Below are positions 21,058 through 25,250 of a DNA stretch of 25,250 nt, in pieces. The translations under genes and the position numbers were made by a program. The DNA is from a virus, in the IMG/VR virus record IMGVR_UViG_3300044630_002745, positions 1 through 25,250 of that record, one strand, 5' to 3'. The notes beneath the pieces are model-generated. The model had not been told where the DNA came from. It worked only from the letters and a program-made list of their open reading frames with translations, and searched no databases. Position 1 is the stretch's first letter. Each line of letters opens with the position of its first letter.

Positions 21058-22526
21058 GGGTTAGATGGTTCGGGAGGGGGAGGGAGGTCGAGGTTGTCGG
21101 CGACCGCGTCAGGCGTCTGGCTCGAAGCCTGACCCTGCTGCAGCCAGTTGAAGGCCGACTGATAAAGCATCCACAGCGGGAGGTTCCGCTCCTTGGACTT
21201 CTGCACGAGCTTCTCCATCTCGACGGCGCGCTGCTCGAGCACCTCGTCGTAGGTCATGCCCTTCTTGCCGAGGATGGCCTGCGCCGTGGTCAGACCCATC
21301 TGCAGGTCGGCTCGGTCTTGCGAGGCTTCGCGGCCAGCGTCCACGGTGATGTCGCGGGGCGTGATCCAAGACTTGCGGTTGAAGTCCGGGTCGTCGGGCA
21401 ACTTGCCCTTGGCGATGGCGTCGGCGATGACGTAGTCGTAGACCCTGTCCAGGCTGTCGATGATAATGCTCTGCCACTTGCCAGCCCATCGTGACACGCG
21501 GCCAGCGACTAGGCGGACCGAGGAACCGCCGAGGGCTCCGGGCGTGACCTGGTATTCGTAGGGGAGCAGGCGCACGATGTCGCGCTCGATGGCGGTCATC
21601 ATCCCGATCCACGCTTGAGAGGGGCGGGTCTGGGTCAGCTGAGAGAGGTCCTCGTTGGTATCGACCACCAGCATCTTGCCGCCCATCTGGCTGGCCATCT
21701 TCTCGCAGGAATTGTAGTCGCCGGAGAACTTGGAGGCCGGGTCGTCTTGAAGCACGCCGCCCTGCTTCTTGAGGATTAAAGTATGGTCCGCCGAGTCGCG
21801 GGCTGCTCGAACCTCGAGACTGAACACCTCGAGGTGATCGCGGACCGAGTTGAGGCTAGACTGCAAAACAGGATAACCTCGCACCGCAGACGGGCGCTCG
21901 AACTCCATGACCTGGAGCATGGACTGCGCCGGCACGTAGCGGTCCTTCTTGTCGCCGTCAGTGTAGACATTCCAGCCGGTGATCTCGCCATACGTGCCGA
22001 GGTAAGCCCCGTCCACGTTGCTGGTGTCGAACTTGTCGGAGGGAGTTCCCACTCGATGACTCTCGAGGATTTGCACCTTCGGGACGCCTGTCTTCGGGTC
22101 GTTGGTCAGGATGCCGAACGAGTCGCCGTCTACCAAAGCCCCGGACATCCACATGGCCTGCAGTTGCCCCAGGTTGTAGCGTCCGGTCAGGTCGCAACGG
22201 GTGGACCAGTCGCGGAAATAGTTCTGGTGGGCAACGGCCACAGCGGGGTCGCGGGCGTTGGACTGAGCCACAAGGCCGTCACCGATGGAGACCAGCACGG
22301 CCTCGTCGATGCACTGCTTGTAGATCGGGCTGTTGCGGACGGCCCAGCGGGACGTGCCGACCATCGTCAGGCGCGTGCCGGACGTGACCTCCTTGCGCTG
22401 GTCGGTGACCGCACCGATGAACAGCATACGCCGAGCACCCGAGTCGGTCGTGCTGGCGAACTGAGAATACGAGGCGGACGGCCCCTTCTTCTCGGTCTTG
22501 GTCTTGGGCGTGGTCTTCTTTCGCAT
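21054..22526 (-). CDS. Portal protein, lambda gpB-like
   Basis: A 490-residue protein with a basic N terminus (KKTTPKTKTEKKG). Signatures of the lambda-type portal include RWAVRNSPIYKQCIDEAVLV (about 60-79), IGDGLVAQSNARDPAV, FRDWSTRCDLTGRYNLGQL (about 104-122) and GALVDGDSFGIL, and EYQVTPGALGGSSVRLVAGR (about 320-339). C-terminal residues (PPPPEPSNP) are proline-rich. Role: dodecameric ring at the capsid vertex for DNA entry and exit, binding terminase. Start overlaps gpW-like stop (TGATG); stop overlaps the protease start. Confidence 0.85.
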   Translation of the reverse strand: MRKKTTPKTKTEKKGPSASYSQFASTTDSGARRMLFIGAVTDQRKEVTSGTRLTMVGTSRWAVRNSPIYKQCIDEAVLVSIGDGLVAQSNARDPAVAVAHQNYFRDWSTRCDLTGRYNLGQLQAMWMSGALVDGDSFGILTNDPKTGVPKVQILESHRVGTPSDKFDTSNVDGAYLGTYGEITGWNVYTDGDKKDRYVPAQSMLQVMEFERPSAVRGYPVLQSSLNSVRDHLEVFSLEVRAARDSADHTLILKKQGGVLQDDPASKFSGDYNSCEKMASQMGGKMLVVDTNEDLSQLTQTRPSQAWIGMMTAIERDIVRLLPYEYQVTPGALGGSSVRLVAGRVSRWAGKWQSIIIDSLDRVYDYVIADAIAKGKLPDDPDFNRKSWITPRDITVDAGREASQDRADLQMGLTTAQAILGKKGMTYDEVLEQRAVEMEKLVQKSKERNLPLWMLYQSAFNWLQQGQASSQTPDAVADNLDLPPPPEPSNP

Positions 22527-22774
22527 CAGAGGTCAACCCGCATATCCCAGTTCTTCTGCACGGAGGTATGAGCACCGCCATACTTCTTCGGGTCGATACG
22601 GGACAAAGCGTAGTTAATCTCCTGCAGGCGGCGTTCGGGAGGCATCCCAAACTGCTTGTTCACGGAAGTGCCGGAGTCCGAGTAGGACGTCACGGCTTTG
22701 CCGAGGTCCCCTAGTGCTTCCTGCTTGTATTGCAGCAGCACGTCCTCTGATACGCCTACGTAGATGCCGAGCAT
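22526..22774 (-). CDS. gpW-like head-tail joining protein, 82 aa
   Basis: A short helical protein between terminase and portal, as lambda W lies between A and B. It begins MLGIYVGVSEDVLLQYKQEA, then a helix (LGDLGKAVTSY), a SDSGTSVNKQFG turn, a second helix (ERRLQEINYALSRIDPKKYG) and a basic tail. Lambda W-type proteins have the same two-helix pattern and a basic C terminus. Family role: stabilises packaged DNA and helps attach the tail. It starts after the leader motif copy C, which overlaps the terminase stop. Confidence 0.6.
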   Translation of the reverse strand: MLGIYVGVSEDVLLQYKQEALGDLGKAVTSYSDSGTSVNKQFGMPPERRLQEINYALSRIDPKKYGGAHTSVQKNWDMRVDL

Positions 22775-22800
22775 ATACTTATTGCGGGGCGGGTAAGGTT
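22772..22800 (-). promoter_or_regulatory. Leader motif copy C (before gpW-like gene)
   Basis: Minus strand: AACCTTAC (22800-22793), seven bases, GCAATAAGTAT, then ATG. Here the motif lies within the last codons of the terminase gene, whose stop TAA is inside it. One extra A compared with copies A and B. The conservation of bases despite overlap with coding sequence argues for selection on the DNA or RNA sequence. Confidence 0.65.
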
Positions 22801-24611
22801 TGCGGCTCGTCCCGACCGAGCAGGCCCCAGCGGGCCGCGATCAGCATCCCGAGAAGCTCACAGTCGAAAGCGTGGTTGTCGCGGACTCCCTTGCGTAGTC
22901 GCCACATGGCCTTGCCCGCTTCCTTGATGCGGACCTCCGAGTTCAGCTGCTCCACATACCCGGGGTCGGCATCCCGGGCAAAGGTGAACACCTTGCGCGA
23001 GCGCATCCCGTGGAACAAGTCCTTGCCTGACAGGTTGGACCAGACCACCAATGCCGTGGGGGTGCGGATGCCCGGGACGTGGATGGCGGTCGGGGTGTTG
23101 TAGAACCGCCGGACGGTGTCCCCGGCCTTGGTCTTGACATTGAAATATTCCTGACCCGAGCCCTTCGAGCAATACCAGCCACGGGTGGCGCACTGCTTGT
23201 AGACCGTCTGGGTCGTGGTGTCTGCGCCGCCAGAGTCCACCATGACGAGCTGAGGGTGGACGCCGTGCTTGACCGCCAGGGCGTCGAGGCCGGACCAATC
23301 GCCTAGGCCGTCCGTGCTCAGGACCTTGCCGAAGTAGACCAGACGGCTGTGGCCCGTTCGTGCCCACTGACGCACGACCACCCAGAAGTGGTCCGCCTGA
23401 CAGTCGATTTGCAGGGTGATGAACTTGACCGAGCCTTCAGTCGCGTCGTCCTTGTCCACGATCTGGCCGCGTGGGCTGATGTAGCAGACCGCTTCCCATG
23501 GGTCGGCCATGGCGTAGTCCGAGGACTCCGTCGAGACGACCATGCTCCCCGTGCCGTCATCGCTCCATGGGAGAGCCAAATACTGGTTCTTGAACAACAT
23601 ACGCGGGGTTTGATCTCCCACCAAGTCTGCGACCTGCTTCGCTTTTATCATGTCCACGGCCAAGGACCCCCAGCTAGTAGACGCGAGAGCGTTGACGTGT
23701 AGCCCGACGTAGCCGGCCTTCTCCGCCTTGGTCGTGGCCTCGAACCCGGCGCCGCGCTCGACCTCGTTGCAGATCGTGCGGACCTCGTCGTTGTCCTCCA
23801 TGCGGTGACGGCACTTCGAGCACTCGTAGGTCGTGCCCTGTTGCACCGCCTCAAGGTCCCAGCCGTCCACCATCTTAGCGCCTTCGGGGAATCTGATATA
23901 GTCCCACAGCCAGGGCTGGCGGTGGTTGCACGAGGGACAGACGAACATCCATTCCCTCTGGTCGGTCATCAGGTAGAACTTCCAGAACTCAGCGCCCTGT
24001 CCTTCGATGTCCCCGGGCTGGCTCTCGTAGATCGCCTTGCTCGCGAACGCCGCCGCCTTCATGCGGCTCATGCTCATCGCCAATGCGCCGTTCGGCCACT
24101 GCCAGATTTCCGAGCCGAACACGTAGCGGACGTGCAAGGACTGCAGGTGCTTCTCCGTCGAGGCCGAGCGGTTGTGAATCAGCGAGCCATCCGCGAACCG
24201 CAACGTGCCAGACTTGTCGTTATCGTCCCCGGACATCTGGCTTCGGATGTCGGACACCTGGTCGAACAGCGGGCGCAGCTCGTTAAGCGTGAACGCCTTC
24301 GCCTTGTCCTGAGAGTCGAGGAAGATGGCCATCGACGCGCGGCGGTTAGCCATCAGGTAAGTCGCGCAGAGTTTCAGCGTCAGCGTCTTCCCGCAGCCGA
24401 TGGCCCAGGGCATGAACAGACGCGACGTCGTCGGAGCGTTGAAGATGCGGACGGCCTCACCAATCCACGGCCAGCGCTTCGGGTTGTAGCCTCCGTCGAA
24501 GACACCCGCAGGAATCTTCTTAACGTTCTCCTTCAGGTAAGCGACAGGGTCGCTCAAGGCCGACGGCCTGACCACGGCCAGCCCTTCTTCGAAGAGCTCG
24601 TCGGCGTTCAC
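22779..24611 (-). CDS. Large terminase subunit, GpA family
   Basis: GTG start in a GTGA overlap with the small subunit. 610 residues. ATPase: FMPWAIGCGKTLTLK (66-80; deviant Walker A lacking the first Gly), a strand ending VFGSEIW (164-170; presumed catalytic Glu168) and YESQPGDIEGQG (195-206). Zinc-binding CPSC (225-228) and CSKC (264-267) are typical of lambda GpA-like terminases. Nuclease: LQIDCQADHFW (Asp403), LVMVDSGGAD (Asp459) and NHAFDCELLG (His580, Asp583). Role: ATP-driven DNA packaging and cutting of concatemers. Membership in the GpA family suggests cos-type packaging, though this is inference. Confidence 0.92.
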   Translation of the reverse strand: MNADELFEEGLAVVRPSALSDPVAYLKENVKKIPAGVFDGGYNPKRWPWIGEAVRIFNAPTTSRLFMPWAIGCGKTLTLKLCATYLMANRRASMAIFLDSQDKAKAFTLNELRPLFDQVSDIRSQMSGDDNDKSGTLRFADGSLIHNRSASTEKHLQSLHVRYVFGSEIWQWPNGALAMSMSRMKAAAFASKAIYESQPGDIEGQGAEFWKFYLMTDQREWMFVCPSCNHRQPWLWDYIRFPEGAKMVDGWDLEAVQQGTTYECSKCRHRMEDNDEVRTICNEVERGAGFEATTKAEKAGYVGLHVNALASTSWGSLAVDMIKAKQVADLVGDQTPRMLFKNQYLALPWSDDGTGSMVVSTESSDYAMADPWEAVCYISPRGQIVDKDDATEGSVKFITLQIDCQADHFWVVVRQWARTGHSRLVYFGKVLSTDGLGDWSGLDALAVKHGVHPQLVMVDSGGADTTTQTVYKQCATRGWYCSKGSGQEYFNVKTKAGDTVRRFYNTPTAIHVPGIRTPTALVVWSNLSGKDLFHGMRSRKVFTFARDADPGYVEQLNSEVRIKEAGKAMWRLRKGVRDNHAFDCELLGMLIAARWGLLGRDEPQTLPAPQ

Positions 24612-25114
24612 GGCTTCGGTTCCTCCAGCACTCCAGCCACCCGGGCAATCTTTTCGCGGGCCTCACGCGCCCACTCCGTCAAGACACCGATGGCTTTCAC
24701 CGGGTCCTTGGGGTTGCAGTTCTCACCGCACTCCGAGCCGAGCGCGTCCAGCCGTTCGACGATCAGGCCAGCCAGACGGAGCATCGCCTCGCGCGCTTCG
24801 GTTGCGTCGATGTGCTGGCGGGCGAACACCGAGCGCCGTTCCTGTTCCTCACGCAGGGCCACCGCTTGCTTCAGGCTCTGGTTATAGGTCACTTGATAGC
24901 GGCCAGCCTCAGCATCGCCGGCACGCAGCATCCGCTCATACTTCTCGCGGGCGAGCACGACCAGGCGCTCGTGCTTCTCGATCGTCTGCTCGAAGCTTGC
25001 GTCGGGGATTCCCTCCACGTCGAGCGGCGGCCTTTCCTTCTTCGGTCGCCCCGGCTTTGGCCGTGAACCGGCTGGTTCGGAATCCCCCGATTTTGGCTGG
25101 TTTTGAAAATCCAT
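24608..25114 (-). CDS. Small terminase subunit
   Basis: The start at 25114 (MDFQNQPKSG) is chosen over a GTG at 25144, whose extra residues include odd Phe/Val from a poly-T run. 168 residues: an N-terminal disordered part with an AT-hook-like PGRPKK (21-26), then helices with heptads (ASFEQTIEKHERLVVLAREK, YNQSLKQAVALREEQERRS), ending in Ala/Glu-rich helices. Immediately upstream of TerL with a 4-nt overlap, the usual position. Role: recognises the packaging site and recruits the large subunit. No clear HTH was seen; DNA contact may come from the basic N terminus. Confidence 0.75.
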   Translation of the reverse strand: MDFQNQPKSGDSEPAGSRPKPGRPKKERPPLDVEGIPDASFEQTIEKHERLVVLAREKYERMLRAGDAEAGRYQVTYNQSLKQAVALREEQERRSVFARQHIDATEAREAMLRLAGLIVERLDALGSECGENCNPKDPVKAIGVLTEWAREAREKIARVAGVLEEPKP

Positions 25115-25250
25115 GTTAAAAAAAACGGCGGGGTGGCAAGCCACGCGATAAGCGGGGGGGGTGGTAAAAGATTCCTTTGAGGCCCTTTTCCCCTGTTTTC
25201 CTCATGTGCCGCGGACACGGCGCAAACCGCTCTCCATGCGTGTGCGGAAG
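25115..25250. other. Non-coding upstream region of terminase (possible packaging/regulatory site)
   Basis: No supported gene. On the minus strand it holds a near-palindrome GTGTCCGCGGCAC (25218-25206), an 8-C run (25161-25154), a small hairpin GTGGCTTGCCAC (25144-25133) and a T8 tract (25125-25118) ending 3 nt before the TerS ATG. No convincing -10/-35 pair was found. In lambda-like phages the cos region lies just upstream of terS, so this is the natural candidate location; the sequence itself does not prove it. Confidence 0.35.

Noticed and set aside
23805-24887. 360-residue plus-strand frame opposite the terminase genes
   Set aside because: Arg/Ala/Leu/His-rich antisense product with no domain; terminase is certain.
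25116-25205. 29-residue ORF on the minus strand just upstream of terS
   Set aside because: It runs through C8 and T8 homopolymers, has no Shine-Dalgarno sequence and no recognisable content; treated as chance.
1-25250. tRNA, rRNA, integrase, attachment site or insertion sequence
   Set aside because: None seen by eye in either strand; a tRNAscan-SE run and an integrase HMM search would be needed to be certain.

Overview
The window is about 25 kb of a tailed double-stranded DNA bacteriophage (Caudoviricetes) or an intact prophage-like segment. No host gene, integrase, tRNA, rRNA, IS element or CRISPR array was seen. Lambda-type packaging and head genes (GpA-like terminase, gpW-like joiner, lambda-type portal, S49 prohead protease) followed by tail-tube, chaperone and tape-measure genes point to a siphovirus-like virion. 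The tape measure is very short. A lipobox protein with C-terminal membrane segments, together with a glycosidase-type endolysin, points to a Gram-negative (diderm) host. Base composition is GC-rich (around 60%). I cannot name the host; most minus-strand genes lack a Shine-Dalgarno sequence.

Layout. Positions 1-1967 (plus strand) hold a tight operon of small genes with 4-23 nt overlaps. It contains a coiled-coil fragment, small basic or acidic proteins, two helix-turn-helix (HTH) proteins and, last, a secreted lytic-transglycosylase-type endolysin. It meets the minus-strand genes at a hairpin near 2028-2049. Everything from 25114 down to 2050 is on the minus strand. In transcription order this is: terminase small and large, gpW-like, portal, S49 protease, coiled-coil scaffold candidate, major capsid protein, a strong intrinsic terminator, head-tail connectors, tail terminator, tail tube, tail chaperone, tape measure, distal tail proteins, an Ig-like small protein, a 960-residue collagen-like tail fibre, and a membrane and lysis cluster (43-aa membrane protein, spanin-like lipoprotein, LydA-like holin, 2-TM protein). 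After a roughly 100-nt structured gap comes a DNA metabolism block: ATP-dependent DNA ligase, RecE-like exonuclease, a 68-aa protein, RecT annealase, an HExxH mini-protein, a deoxynucleotide kinase, a metallophosphoesterase and an HTH protein.

How the parts work together. TerS/TerL package DNA through the portal into a capsid matured by the S49 protease. The connector, tail and fibre genes complete the virion. Lysis functions are split: the endolysin is on the plus strand at the far left, while holin and spanin candidates are on the minus strand behind the fibre. RecE/RecT, ligase and dNMP kinase form a recombination and nucleotide-supply module.

The most unusual signal is a repeated leader motif, AACCTTAC-N7-GCAATA, placed 5' of four separate start codons in the structural operon where genes do not overlap and no Shine-Dalgarno sequence is present. 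Other points of interest are the unimolecular-spanin-like lipoprotein with three membrane segments, the low-GC patch inside the tape measure, and the homopolymer-rich region upstream of terminase.
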